Shown here: piece after piece, positions 46,980-57,300 of the stretch
How the letters are laid out: each line of letters begins with the position of its first letter
Position numbering within the stretch: the stretch's first letter is position 1
NCBI RefSeq assembly: GCF_010548275.1
Contig: NZ_JAAGLT010000016.1
Coordinates: forward strand, 62,001 to 126,000
Length of the DNA stretch: 64,000 nucleotides
Origin: Streptomyces sp. SID12488
GTDB taxonomy: Bacteria; Actinomycetota; Actinomycetes; Streptomycetales; Streptomycetaceae
Direction: 5' to 3'
Translations under genes and position numbers: made by a program
The notes under the pieces: generated by a model
Told to the model about the DNA's origin: nothing
Database searches by the model: none
What the model saw: the letters and a program-made list of their open reading frames with translations, nothing else

Positions 46980-49900
46980 GTGACACAACGAAGAAAGCAA
47001 CGGAGAATTCCACGGCGGGGAATGGCGATACGGGTCACGCAGGCTCTGAGCCTGACCCTTCTGCCTGCCTTGTTGGCGGGGCTCCTGTCCGCCGCGCCCG
47101 CCACGGCCGTCGACGATCCCAACGAGCCGGAGCCGACCGGCCTCGAACATATTCCTGCCACTGATCGCGGCCGGGTCCTCGGCCTGTGGAAGAACGGCGG
47201 CCCCGGTGTGCGCGCCGCCGCGGAGGCCGCGCTCACCGGCACCGACGCGGACGTCACCGAGTTCCTCGGCCACGAGCAGGAGATCGCGCAGCTCAGTGAC
47301 GACCGCGTGCAGACCGTCGAGATCTTCTCGGCGGGCGGGCGCGCGGTGCGTGCGGCGGCCGAGGTGGCGATCGACGGGACGCAGGAGCAGCTCACCGCCT
47401 TCCTGAAGGGCGGCTGGAAGGCCCCCCTCGAGGAGGACCAGCGGGTCCAGGTGGCCCAGCTGATCTCGGCCGGCGGCAAGCAGGTCAAGGCCAAGGGCAA
47501 CACGGCGCTCAGCGGCACCGCCGACGACGTACGCGCCTTCCTCAACAAGGGCCAGTACACCGCCCAGGACAGCGACGACCGGGTCCTGACCGTCCAGATC
47601 CTGAGCACCGGGGGCGCCGCCACCAAGGAGGCCGCCGGCATCGCGCTGGACGGCACGGTGGACGACGTACGGGAGTTCCTCGCCGTCGGCCAGTACATCG
47701 CGAGTGCCCGTGACCAGGAGCAGGCGACCATCGCCGACCTGGCCGCGCAGGCCACCGAGTCGGGCCGGCAGGCGTCGGTCGAGACCGTGGCCGCCAAGGA
47801 GGCGTCCGCCCGGGCGATCGCGGCGACCAAGCTCGCCAAGACGGCCGCGGAAAAGGCGGCCCGCGAGGCCGCTGCCGCCGGGAACGACGTGACCAAGGCG
47901 TCCAACGCGGCCGGGCGGGCCGCCGACGCTGCCAGGGGTGCGGCACGCGCCGCCGAGCAGGCCATCACCTCGGCCCGGGCGGCCAACACCTCGGCCCGTA
48001 TCGCGGCCAACGCCGCCGCCAAGGCCGCCTCGGCCGCTGCGGCAGCCGCGCAGGCCGCTTCCCGTGCCCGCAGCGCGGCTGCGGACACGGCGACCGACGC
48101 GACCAAGGCCGAGGCCGCGCGCAAGGCCGCCACTCAGGCCCGGGACGCGGCGAAGGGCGCCAAGAAGGCGGCCCAGGCCGCCGAGTTCGCGGGCACGGCC
48201 GCCACCGAGGCGGGCAACGCCGCGAAGGCCGCCGCCAGTGCCGGAGTCAACGCCGACGCCGCCGCGACTGCGGCGGAGCAGGCGAGCGGTCAGGCGGGGG
48301 TCTCCGCCTCACAGGCCCAGCGGGCCCGGGAGGCGGCGGCGGACGCCCGTCGGCACGCGGCCGACGCAACGCGCTTCGCGAACGCCGCGGAGGCCCTCTC
48401 GAGGAAGGCGGCAACAGCCGCTTTCGAGGCCCGGGACGCCGCGAACTCTGCCGCCGAGCACGCCGAGAAGGCTGCCACCGCGGCCGACGCCGCCGCAAAC
48501 GCCGCGCACGACGCGGCCACGGCTGCGACGGAGGCGACCAAGCACGCGAACGCGGCCACGGAGGCCGCGAACGTCGCGACCGCCGCGGTCGCCAAGGCCC
48601 GCAAGACCTTCGATCTGGCACGCGAGGTCGAGAAGGAGGAACTCGCGGGCCGTACCGCCGAGTCGGTCGCCCGCGCCGAGTACCTCAAGCGGCTGACCGA
48701 CGAGCGTACGGCGCGTACGGACGCGGCCGTCGCGGAGGCGAAGCGGAAGGATACGGAGGCCGCGGCCCTGGTCGCACGGGCTGACGCGCCGGACGTCGAT
48801 GTCGCCGCGATCGCCGACCAGGGCCGCGAGGCCGCCCTGCACATCGCCTCGACGCGCGGCCCGTGGAGTGCCACGGCCGCCGAGGTCGCGCTGGGCGGTT
48901 CGAACCGGCAGGTCCTCGACTATCTGCGTACCGGCCTCGAACGGGCCGCCGAGCAGGACGAGTTCGGACGCGTCGACCAGCTGGCCACCGATGCGGGCTC
49001 CGCGGCGGTGCGCACGGCCGCGGAGAAGGCGCTCGACGGCAACACCTCCACGGTCCACGCCTTCCTGACCACCGGGCAGCACACGGCCGCGGCGACCGAC
49101 TACCGCGTAGAGCTCACCCGGCTGCTGAACGAATCCGGCGGCGGTGTGAAGTCGGCCGTGCAGGAGGTCCTCGACTCGGGCTCCGTCGACCGGATGCGCG
49201 AGTTCCTCACCACCGGCTACTACGCCAAGCGAACCGAGGACGAGCGCGTCCGCGCGATCCAACTGGCGTCGACCGGCACCCCCGAGGTGGCAGGCGCCGC
49301 GACGGCGGCCATAGCGGGGCCGCCCGAGGTACTGCACGCGTTCATCGAGGTCGGGCAGTTCAAGGCGCAGCGGCAGGACCTGCTCACGGCCACGCATGTG
49401 GCCCGGATCCAGCGGCTGATCGCCGGCGCGGCCCGGGTGGCGGCGACGGCACAGCAGAACGCCGCCCTGGCGCAGAAGGTGGCTGCCGACGCCCGTAAGG
49501 CGGCGGCCGAGGCCGCGAAGTACGCCCAGCAGGCGCTGGACTCCGCCAAGCAGGCCGACACGTACGCCACCGAGGCCCGTGCCTCGGCCGCCGCCGCCGA
49601 GAAGTCCGCCGCCGAGGCCGCGGCTTCCGCCCGGAAGGCCCGCGCGGCTGAGGCCGACGCCCACGCGGCGGCTCGTCGGGCGACCAACTCCGCAGCGCAG
49701 GCGGACGCGTCCGCGACAGCGGCGCAGGGTTCCGCCGGCGCCGCCTGGCAGGCCGCGAACGAGGCCCGTGCCTCGGCGGATGCGGCCGGCAAGAGCGCGG
49801 AGGAGGCGCAGAAGGCCTCGGATGAGGCGATCATCGCGGTCGCGTACAAGGTCTTGCAGGAGGCCGAGGCCGAGCGCAAGGACGCGGAGTACCGCGAGGA

Positions 49901-50600
49901 CGTGGCCACTCTCCAGGAACTGGAGAAGGCCTTCGCGGACATGGCGGCCGAGGGGGAGACCGACTGGTGGGGTTATATCTCCGGCGCCGGCCATCTCGCC
50001 CTGGACGTGGCCGGCATGGTTCCCGGCGCAGGCGAGCCCTTCGACCTGGCCAACTGCGGCTGGTACGGAGCCGAGGGCGACGCCCTCAACTCCAGCCTGT
50101 CCTGCGCCTCGGCGATCCCGATCATCGGGTGGGGCGCGGCGGGCGCCAAGTGGAGCAAGAACGGGATGAAGGCGCTGGAGGCTTTCGCCAAGTCGCAGCG
50201 GGCGGCCGGCCAGGTGCCGCACATCTGGTCGATCCCCAAGGGTGCCGCGAACGCTCCCAACGTCAAGACTCCCGCCGCGAACGCCGCGAAGCACTGGAAG
50301 TACCACAAGGCGGAGTTCCCCGAGCTGAGTTCGGCACGGGACTACGTCGAGCTGGCGCACAGCATGCGTGGCATGAACAAGACACCCCCGCCCAACGGTT
50401 ACCGCGTCTTCGACCGGGTCAACGGCGGCTATGTTATCTACAACAAGAACAGCAACACGCTCGCCGTGTACAACCCGGACGGCCTGCCCATGTCGCTGAA
50501 CCGGCCGGCGCCGAAGTCCGACGCCAATCCCCGTGGATTCAACCCAGCCAATTACCCCACCCTCGCCGACTACCTCCGGGCGCAGGGCGTGGAACGCTGA
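46980..50600 (+). CDS. Secreted ALF-repeat polymorphic toxin-like protein with C-terminal RNase-like domain
   Basis: The protein has 1206 residues from GTG 46980; ATG 47022 is an alternative. Parts in order: Sec signal (MAIRVTQALSLTLLPALLAG); ALF repeats to about residue 250 (RAAAEAALTGTDADVTEFL and similar); a very long Ala-rich coiled region (A-x3-A-x3 heptads); more ALF repeats about 610-830 (TAAEVALGGSNRQVLDYL); a second Ala-rich coil; a pretoxin-like hydrophobic stretch near 995-1060 (GHLALDVAGMVPGAGEPFD); and a C-terminal domain from about 1104 (KHWKYHKAEFPE, YVIYNKNSNTLAVYNPDG). The last resembles BECR-fold RNases of polymorphic toxins. The following gene at 50643 may provide immunity. 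Confidence 0.82.
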   Translation: MTQRRKQRRIPRRGMAIRVTQALSLTLLPALLAGLLSAAPATAVDDPNEPEPTGLEHIPATDRGRVLGLWKNGGPGVRAAAEAALTGTDADVTEFLGHEQEIAQLSDDRVQTVEIFSAGGRAVRAAAEVAIDGTQEQLTAFLKGGWKAPLEEDQRVQVAQLISAGGKQVKAKGNTALSGTADDVRAFLNKGQYTAQDSDDRVLTVQILSTGGAATKEAAGIALDGTVDDVREFLAVGQYIASARDQEQATIADLAAQATESGRQASVETVAAKEASARAIAATKLAKTAAEKAAREAAAAGNDVTKASNAAGRAADAARGAARAAEQAITSARAANTSARIAANAAAKAASAAAAAAQAASRARSAAADTATDATKAEAARKAATQARDAAKGAKKAAQAAEFAGTAATEAGNAAKAAASAGVNADAAATAAEQASGQAGVSASQAQRAREAAADARRHAADATRFANAAEALSRKAATAAFEARDAANSAAEHAEKAATAADAAANAAHDAATAATEATKHANAATEAANVATAAVAKARKTFDLAREVEKEELAGRTAESVARAEYLKRLTDERTARTDAAVAEAKRKDTEAAALVARADAPDVDVAAIADQGREAALHIASTRGPWSATAAEVALGGSNRQVLDYLRTGLERAAEQDEFGRVDQLATDAGSAAVRTAAEKALDGNTSTVHAFLTTGQHTAAATDYRVELTRLLNESGGGVKSAVQEVLDSGSVDRMREFLTTGYYAKRTEDERVRAIQLASTGTPEVAGAATAAIAGPPEVLHAFIEVGQFKAQRQDLLTATHVARIQRLIAGAARVAATAQQNAALAQKVAADARKAAAEAAKYAQQALDSAKQADTYATEARASAAAAEKSAAEAAASARKARAAEADAHAAARRATNSAAQADASATAAQGSAGAAWQAANEARASADAAGKSAEEAQKASDEAIIAVAYKVLQEAEAERKDAEYREDVATLQELEKAFADMAAEGETDWWGYISGAGHLALDVAGMVPGAGEPFDLANCGWYGAEGDALNSSLSCASAIPIIGWGAAGAKWSKNGMKALEAFAKSQRAAGQVPHIWSIPKGAANAPNVKTPAANAAKHWKYHKAEFPELSSARDYVELAHSMRGMNKTPPPNGYRVFDRVNGGYVIYNKNSNTLAVYNPDGLPMSLNRPAPKSDANPRGFNPANYPTLADYLRAQGVER

Positions 50601-50642
50601 CGCCCTCCGGGTAAACCCCCCGAGCGAAAGGAGCCGTACCGC

Positions 50643-50933
50643 ATGTCATCCGAGCCAGGGAGTCCGCAGGGCCCCGAGTGGGAAACCGTCTGCCGCGTCT
50701 GCGGATACGACGACGGTGTGGAACCTTTCTGGGAACACGGCTGGCCCAACGAGGGTGCCATCTGCCCGTGCTGCGCCAACGAGCCCAGCATGGGCGATGT
50801 CAGCGTGATGGGGATCCGCGACTACCGCGGCTACTGGCTCGGCCAGGGCGCCCCGTGGAGCTCACCGAGTTGCCGCCCGAAGGACTGGGACCTGCTGAAG
50901 CAGGTGGCCCACATTCCGGCTGAGTGGCGCTGA
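50643..50933 (+). CDS. Cys-rich (CPCC-like) small protein, putative immunity
   Basis: The 96-residue protein has CRVCGYDDG and ICPCCANEP, two cysteine pairs that could hold zinc, and a C-terminus KDWDLLKQVAHIPAEWR. It lies 42 bp after the ALF toxin-like gene with AAAGGAG before the ATG, so it is probably cotranscribed and may neutralise the toxin. A close copy (about 90 % identical at the DNA level by eye) is the C-terminal part of the 59326 protein in the second cassette. The immunity role is inference from position. Confidence 0.7.
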   Translation: MSSEPGSPQGPEWETVCRVCGYDDGVEPFWEHGWPNEGAICPCCANEPSMGDVSVMGIRDYRGYWLGQGAPWSSPSCRPKDWDLLKQVAHIPAEWR

Positions 50934-50960
50934 CCGTCCACTCGAACGTGCAGCGGTGCA

Positions 50961-51006
50961 CGAAAAGCCCCTCCGAGGAGCGTTCGCTCCTCGGAGGGGC
51001 TTTTCG
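50961..51006. terminator. Perfect 21-bp bidirectional stem-loop between the two cassettes
   Basis: CGAAAAGCCCCTCCGAGGAGC pairs fully with its complement across GTTC, with A-tract and T-tract at the ends. It separates the convergent Cys-rich gene of cassette 1 from the FG-GAP protein gene of cassette 2. Confidence 0.92.
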
Positions 51007-51037
51007 TGTCAACCGGTGTGCGGGTGTCGGCCTGCGG

Positions 51038-53251
51038 CTACCGGGCCGTCCAGCCGAAGCGGACGCCTGCCGACGGGAGGCCGCCGGTACCGGGCCGGTA
51101 GGTGGTGATCGCGGTCGCTGTGGCGCCGGCGGTCACGTTGGCCATAGGCAGCGCGTACAGGGCGCCGTAGGTGCTCGGGCCGTTCGGCATGCCGACGTAC
51201 AGGTTGGTGCCGGTGAAGTGGAGGCTGCGGCCGAGGTACTGGTTGGCGCCCGGGAGGCCGGGGATGCCGAAGCCGTCGCCGGGCTTCAGCCAGCGGTCGT
51301 TGGCGCCGGGGAGACCCACCAGGGAGAAGGTGTGGATCACGCCCGCGTTCGACGCCGCGTCGACTGTCTCCTGGGGGACGCCCACGGCCAGTTTCATCGT
51401 CGCCACGGTGCTCACCGCGCGCGGTGCGGTGTTGACGGCGGTCACGGTCCAGCCGAAGCGGTCGTTGGCCTGCGAGGTGCCGGTGGTGTCGTCGCTGTCG
51501 GTGCCCTGGAGGTAGGAGTTGAACTGGGTGAAGGTGCCCGAGGCGGGGATGCGGAAGGTGAGCACGGCGCCAGCGTCGTCTTTGGCGGCACCGTCGATGG
51601 TCAGGTCCTCGCCCCAGATGCCGACCGCGAGGATCGACTCGGTGGCTGCCGCCGCGCCCGAGGGGCGGTACGGGACCATGGCCAGGGCGGAGCCGAACTG
51701 GTCGCCCGCATCGGCGCCGCCGGAGATGGCGTCGAGGTCCTGGTCGAGCCCGAAGCGCGGGGTGGGCCTGCCCTCGGAGTTGAGGGTGTGGCTGAAGACG
51801 GTCGCCATGCCGGCGCCCGCGGCGCTGCCGACGGCTTCGCCCGGGGAGCCGACGGCGAAGTGGTTGCCGTCGGCCGCGATCGCGCCGCCGAAGCCGTCGT
51901 TGGCCTCCGCGGTGTCCGGGACGTTCGTGCTGTCCTGGCCGACGCTGATGTTGGTGGTGCCCCGCAGGTAGTAGACGGCGCCCGCCTTGGCGAGGGTCCC
52001 GACGGACTCGCCGGGCACGCCGATGATCAGGTACGGCTCGCCTGCGGTGGTGGTGCCGGCCGCGATGGCGTCGCCCATGCGGTCGCCGGACTCGGCAGCG
52101 GAGGTACCGATCGCTCCGGAGCCCGTGCCCTGTTCGAAGTGGGTGTTCTTCTTGACGCCGGTGCCAAGGCCGCCGGGGGCGCCGTGCAGGACGTCCACCG
52201 TACCCGCGTCGACGGCTGCACCAATGTCCTCGCCGGCGGTGCCGACGACGAGGTCGGTACAGCCGTCCTCGTCGTGGTCGACGGTGGCGAGGGACTCGCC
52301 GAACCAGTCGCCGGCCTCCGTGGCGCCGGGGACCCAGTCGAGGTTCTGGTTGATCTCGGCGGTGCCCTTGCCGCCGCCGTACACGACCCGGACAAGACCC
52401 GCGTTCGCATCGCCGCCCACGGTGGCCTGGGGATCGGCGACGGCGATGTCCTCCACGCCGTCGCAGTTGAAGTCGGTGACGCGTACCGCTCCGGTCTTGG
52501 AGTTCACCCAGGAGGCGAGGTCGTCGACGCGGGTGGCGATGCCGCCGGTGCGGGTCTCGGTGGCGGCGATGCCGAGGCAGCCGCCCTGGTAGGACTGGCT
52601 GCTCAGGGCCGCCAGTTGGGAAGTGCCGTTGACGGTGCGTACGAGGGGGCCGCCGCTGTCGCCCAGGCAGGCCGCGGCGCCGTTCTTGCCGGTGACCGTG
52701 GCGTTGGTGGCGGTGGACGCGTCGACGGAGAAGGCGCCGGTGTGCAGGTTGAAGGGCGCCCACTCGGTGGTACTGCGGCCGAACCCGGCCAGGGTGAGTT
52801 CCTCGCCGGCGGTGGGCGCGGCGGTGGCCAGGGCGATGGGGGTGACGTTGGTGACCGGGCGGTTGAGCCGGGCCAGTACCGCGTCGCGGTCGGTACGGGG
52901 GACCAGCTCGACGATCTCGCGGACGGCGCCGCCGGTGCCGGAGAGGTCGGCACGGCCGATGGTCGTGGTGGTCTTCAGGGCCGGCTTTCCGGCGGGCACG
53001 GTGAGGCCGGCGGCCGGGTTGTCGACGAAGCAGCTGGCGGCGGTGAGCAGCCATTCCCGGTCGACGAGGACGCCGGAGCAGCCGCGGTCGTGCTCGCCGA
53101 CGATCACCTGTGCGGTGTAGGCGTAGGTGGTCGTGGCAGCGGGAACGGCGGGGCCGGTGACGGCGGTGGCGGAGCCGGCGGCGAGCGCGGCTGAGCCCAG
53201 GGTAAGGGCGGCGGCCAGTGCGGCGAGGCGCACGGGTCTGGCATGACGCAT
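51038..53251 (-). CDS. Secreted trypsin-fold protein with FG-GAP repeats
   Basis: The protein has 737 residues from ATG 53251. After a signal peptide (ALAAALTLGSAALAAGSATA) residues 35-255 form a chymotrypsin-type domain with Ser in GDSGGP and Asp in RDAVLARL, but the catalytic His is again Ser (LLTAASCF). The rest holds at least five FG-GAP beta-propeller repeats with calcium-loop sequences such as DFNCDGVEDIAV and DHDEDGCTDLVVG. Compared with the 44714 protein, the protease-fold half is paralogous, but the binding module was exchanged (FG-GAP instead of ricin-B). It is downstream of the 53349 gene. Confidence 0.88.
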   Translation of the reverse strand: MRHARPVRLAALAAALTLGSAALAAGSATAVTGPAVPAATTTYAYTAQVIVGEHDRGCSGVLVDREWLLTAASCFVDNPAAGLTVPAGKPALKTTTTIGRADLSGTGGAVREIVELVPRTDRDAVLARLNRPVTNVTPIALATAAPTAGEELTLAGFGRSTTEWAPFNLHTGAFSVDASTATNATVTGKNGAAACLGDSGGPLVRTVNGTSQLAALSSQSYQGGCLGIAATETRTGGIATRVDDLASWVNSKTGAVRVTDFNCDGVEDIAVADPQATVGGDANAGLVRVVYGGGKGTAEINQNLDWVPGATEAGDWFGESLATVDHDEDGCTDLVVGTAGEDIGAAVDAGTVDVLHGAPGGLGTGVKKNTHFEQGTGSGAIGTSAAESGDRMGDAIAAGTTTAGEPYLIIGVPGESVGTLAKAGAVYYLRGTTNISVGQDSTNVPDTAEANDGFGGAIAADGNHFAVGSPGEAVGSAAGAGMATVFSHTLNSEGRPTPRFGLDQDLDAISGGADAGDQFGSALAMVPYRPSGAAAATESILAVGIWGEDLTIDGAAKDDAGAVLTFRIPASGTFTQFNSYLQGTDSDDTTGTSQANDRFGWTVTAVNTAPRAVSTVATMKLAVGVPQETVDAASNAGVIHTFSLVGLPGANDRWLKPGDGFGIPGLPGANQYLGRSLHFTGTNLYVGMPNGPSTYGALYALPMANVTAGATATAITTYRPGTGGLPSAGVRFGWTAR

Positions 53252-53348
53252 GAAGCGAGTCCTTAGAAAAGCGCAGGAAGCGACGAACGCACAGGAGGCC
53301 CGAAAGGCCCGGGAGGCAGGAGAAGGGGCAACGGGGGTGGGGCGAGGG

Positions 53349-53742
53349 CTACTTGGCCGCGCGGATCTCCACGAGCATGTGCTCACGGCTCTGCTCGTCG
53401 GCGCTCTCGCCGACCGCGGTCCAGGTGTTCTTCTCCACGTCGAAGGACTTCTCCTCCGTACCGACCGTCATGTCGACCTCGGTCGCGTACGTGTTGCCCT
53501 TGATGGCGTAGACCGAAGGGATCTCCAGGGTCAGCCAGCCGGAGGTGCCCTTCACCGCGAAGCAGATCTTGTCCGTCTTCTCACGGGCCCAGACCTCCAG
53601 CAGATCGGTCCCGCTCGCACAGTCGGCCAGCGTGATGTGCCCGTCCCCGCGCTTGAGGACGATGTTCTGCTCGGCCAGGATCTTGTCCGCGTTCGGGTAG
53701 GCGAAGTTCTCCACCGCGTACCCCGGGGCCTCATCCGCGACG
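53349..53742. repeat. 394-bp near-identical repeat, copy 2
   Basis: Copy of 45961-46354 in the same orientation, 7388 bp away. Confidence 0.9.
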
Positions 53743-53894
53743 GCTTCGGCGGCGGTGCCGCCCTCGTCGGCGGGAGTTCCCGGCTGGCTGCCTGTCAGCG
53801 CGAGCCAGGCCAGGGCGCCCGCGGCCACGGAGGCGGCCAGGGTACGGGTCACGAGGCGTCTGGTTCTTGACGCGGTGGTGCTGAATGCCTTCAT
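53349..53894 (-). CDS. Small secreted protein of the toxin cassette, copy 2
   Basis: This 181-residue protein (ATG 53894) has a different signal region (ASVAAGALAWLALTGSQPG), but its last 130 residues are identical to those of the 45961 gene. It sits at the same place in the cassette, between the FG-GAP protein and the divergent ALF gene. Exact identity of a domain between otherwise diverged cassettes points to gene conversion or recent copying. Confidence 0.78.
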   Translation of the reverse strand: MKAFSTTASRTRRLVTRTLAASVAAGALAWLALTGSQPGTPADEGGTAAEAVADEAPGYAVENFAYPNADKILAEQNIVLKRGDGHITLADCASGTDLLEVWAREKTDKICFAVKGTSGWLTLEIPSVYAIKGNTYATEVDMTVGTEEKSFDVEKNTWTAVGESADEQSREHMLVEIRAAK

Positions 53895-54336
53895 CGCAGT
53901 CCTAAATTAGAAAACGGGCGCGAAAGCTGCGGCACGTCGAGGTCCGCAATTTTTTCAAAATTTTCAGCACGACGAAAAATACGGGAAAGACAACAAAAAA
54001 AGTGCATGCCGACGGATTCACCCCCACCCATATCCGCAGCTCCCTGAATACAAAACTATTTACTCAAACTTTGTCCACGGCGAAGACCATCACAAACTAT
54101 CCAAATCCGAAAGATGCCCCGTGACTTGCGTCACCTCGCGGGAGGGTTGTACGGATGCCTGTGGAGATTTCGAAAAGGAAAGATTTCTGGTGGGTAACGT
54201 TCCGCTTCTCAACGACTCCCTGGCACCCCGGAAGCAAATAGCGATCGGCATTGACCCGGCAAAGAGTCGTCCGTACCGTCGAATCGGCAGGCTCGCCAAC
54301 TCCTCTTTCGAAAAAAGCGAATTGGGGAGCCGTGTC
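53895..54336. other. 442-bp divergent promoter region, AT-rich
   Basis: A low-GC stretch with A-tracts (for example near 53950-54000) and no supported gene. The open frame of the ALF gene extends left to 54121, but without ribosome binding site or signal peptide logic. The promoter-like element at 54126-54155 lies here. Confidence 0.55.
54126..54155 (+). promoter_or_regulatory. Promoter-like element of ALF gene 2
   Basis: TTGCGT and TACGGA are separated by 18 bp and contain the shared GTCACCTC...GGTTGTACGG segment of 46721-46748. Confidence 0.4.
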
Positions 54337-57300
54337 ATGTTTTCGCAGCCGTGTCCATTACGGCACAACGGGAGGATGCGAACTTTGCAAGCGTCATTGT
54401 GGAGCAGACGCCGGATACTCACGAGCGTCGCCGGAGTGGCGGCGGTCCCCGCCCTGCCCTCGATCCTCACTCTGAGCGCCACGCCCGCCTACGCCGCCGA
54501 CCCGGTCGACACCGGCCTGCCGGACACCGACCGGGGCAAGGCCGTGTGGGCGTACAAGACGGGCGGCCGGGCGGCCCGCGAGGCCGCCGCCGTCGCCCTC
54601 ACCGGTACCTCGGCGGCCGTGTCGGCCTTTCTCACCGGCGAACTGCCCCTGGCGACCGCGGAGGACAACCGCTTCGGCCTGCTCTCCAGCCTCTCCTACG
54701 CCGGACAGTCCACCCGTGCGTCGGTCGAAACCGCATTGTCGGCAGGGGACGCCGCGATCGCCGACTACCTGCTCGACGGCTACAGCCAGCCCTTGACGAC
54801 GGACCTTCGGGTCGCGGTGTCCACCATCCTGAACAACAGCGGCACCGCGGTGAAGCGGGAGGCCAACAAGGCACTGAACGACGGCACCCAGGCGGCCTTG
54901 CGAACGTTTCTCTCCCTGACCCAGTACACGGCTCAGCAGGAGGACGAGGGAGTCGAGGTCTTCAAGATCCTCAACACCTCCTCCCCTCAGGTGAAGTTGT
55001 ACGCGCAGCGCGCTCTGGACGAGGGAACACCCGAGGCGATCCACCAGTTCCTGGTCTCCGGCCAGTTCATCGCCCGCGCCCGGGACGAAGAGGCCGCGAC
55101 GATCGACCAGTTGGTAGCTGTCGTGGAGCGCGAGAGCAAGCGCGCCCAGCTCAAGACGGACCAGGCCGTCGCGGCCTCCGACCGTGCGCAGGAGGCCGCC
55201 GAGAAGGCCAAGGCCGCCGCACTGGAGGCGGCGGCGGAGGCACGCGCCGCCCAGCAGGACGTCCGTAAGTCGGCCGCCGCCGCGAACAAGGCCGCGAGCG
55301 CCGCAGAGGGTGCCGCCGGCGCCGCCAACACCGCGATCGGCGCCGCTCGTACCGCGCAGGCCGCTTCCAGCCGCGCCGCCCAGGCGGCGACGGCCGCCGC
55401 TGCCGCCGCCGCATCGGCCGGGGGTGCCGCCTCCCGTGCCTACAACGCGGCCATCGCCGCGTCCAAGGACGCGTCCAAGGCCTCGGCCGCCCGCCAGGCC
55501 GCCCAAGGCGCCCGGGACGCCGCCGCGCGCGCGAAGACCGCCGCCGCCGCTGCCGACAAGGCCGCCATCGCCTCCTCCAGCGCCTCCGCAGCCGGTTCCG
55601 CAGCCGCGAACGCCGCGCGGAACGCCGCCGCCGCGGCCAACGCCGCCGCCGACGCCGCCGCCAGCGCGGGCGCCGCCCAGTCCCAGGCCGCGAAGGCCAG
55701 AGCCGCCGCCGCGGAGGCCAACGCCGCCGCCGCCCGGGCCACCCAGGCCGCGGGCACCGCGCAGACGCTGGCCAACAGGTCGGCCGCCGCCGCCCGCGTG
55801 GCCCGCGACGCCGCGAACAGCGCCGCCGCCCACGCGCTGAAGGCCGCTGCCGCGGCCGACGACGCGGCGGACCACGCAGGCCAGGCGGTCGAGTACGCCA
55901 AGCGGTCCACCACGTACGCCAACGCGGCCGTGGAGGCGGCCAACACGGCCGCCGCCGCCGTCAAGGAGGCCCAGGAGGTGGAGAAGGCGGCCCGCGACGC
56001 GGAGACCGCGCGCATCGCCGAGGACACCGCACTCGGCATCCTGGTGGCCCGTACCAGGGCCCAGGCCGAGATCGCCGACGCCGCCAGGGTCAACCAGCAG
56101 CGCACCCAGTCGGACATGACCTCCTCGGAGATCAAGGATCTGATCGCCGCCGCCGAGGGGGCGTTGAACGGCGGAGACACCGCCGCCGCCGTCGCGACCG
56201 GCCGGAAGGCCGCCGCCGGACTCCTCGGCTCGACAGGCAGCTGGACCCGCGAGGCCGCCGAGTACGCCCTCGCCGGCACCGACGCGGACATCGTCAACTG
56301 GATCGGCGCCGACCGCCTCCTCGCCCAGAGTCAGGACGACCGGGAGAACGTCGTCACCATCGCGTCGGTGGCCACCGCCACCGTCGCCGAGGCCGCGCAC
56401 TCCGCTCTGGCCGCCGACAACCCGAACGCAGTCGCCACCTTCCTCGACACCGGGGTCATCACGGCATCGGCCGAGGGCAACCGCGTCCTGCTCTTCCAGG
56501 TCCTGAACGGGAACCCGGGGACGGCCGTCAGGTCGAAGGCCGAGGCGGCGCTGGCCGACGGCAGTGCCCGCGCCCTGCACCGCTTCATCAACCTGGAACT
56601 GTCAGAGGCGGCGAAGGAGGACGACAACGTCGAGATCGTCCGCCTTCTCAACACCGGCGGCCCGTTCATGAAGTCGGCGGCACAGATCGTGCTGGAAGGC
56701 TCCACCCGCATGCGGCGCGCCTTCGTCGTCCGGGACAAGTTCAACATCGCCCGCCTCGACCAGGACCACGCCACCCACGTGGCCGCCATCCGGGCCTCCA
56801 TCGCACACGCCGCGAAGGTGGCCGCGAAGGCCCTGGAGAACGCCGCCCTGGCATCCAAGGCAGCCGCGGAGGCCCGCCAGGCGGCGGCAGAGGCGACCGA
56901 GTGGGCGCAGAAAGCGAACAACTACGCAAAGGACGCCGAGAACTCGGCGGCCGAGGCGAAGACGAACGCCGACAACGCGGACAGGTCGGCCGCCGCGGCG
57001 GCCCAGTCGGCCAAGGACGCCCTGTCGGCCGCGGCCACGGCGCGCGGCGCCGCCCGTACCGCGAACTACTCGATGCGGCAGGCGGTGAACTCCGCGAGGC
57101 AGGCGGTGAACTCCGCCGCCTCGGCACAGGCCTCCGCCACCTCCGCGGCGGCCTCCGCCACTCAGGCCGGCAAGGACGCGACCGCGGCTGCCGCCGCCGC
57201 CAGCCAGGCCCGCGTGATCGTCGCCCAGAAGCGGCGCGCCGAGGCCGTCGAGGCGGCCCGCAAGGCGGCCGAGGAGGCACGGAAGAACGCACAGAACGGC

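Noticed and set aside
54394..56580. Minus-strand Gly-rich frame opposite ALF gene 2
   Set aside because: Glycine runs arise from reading Ala codons backwards; no signal or homology features.
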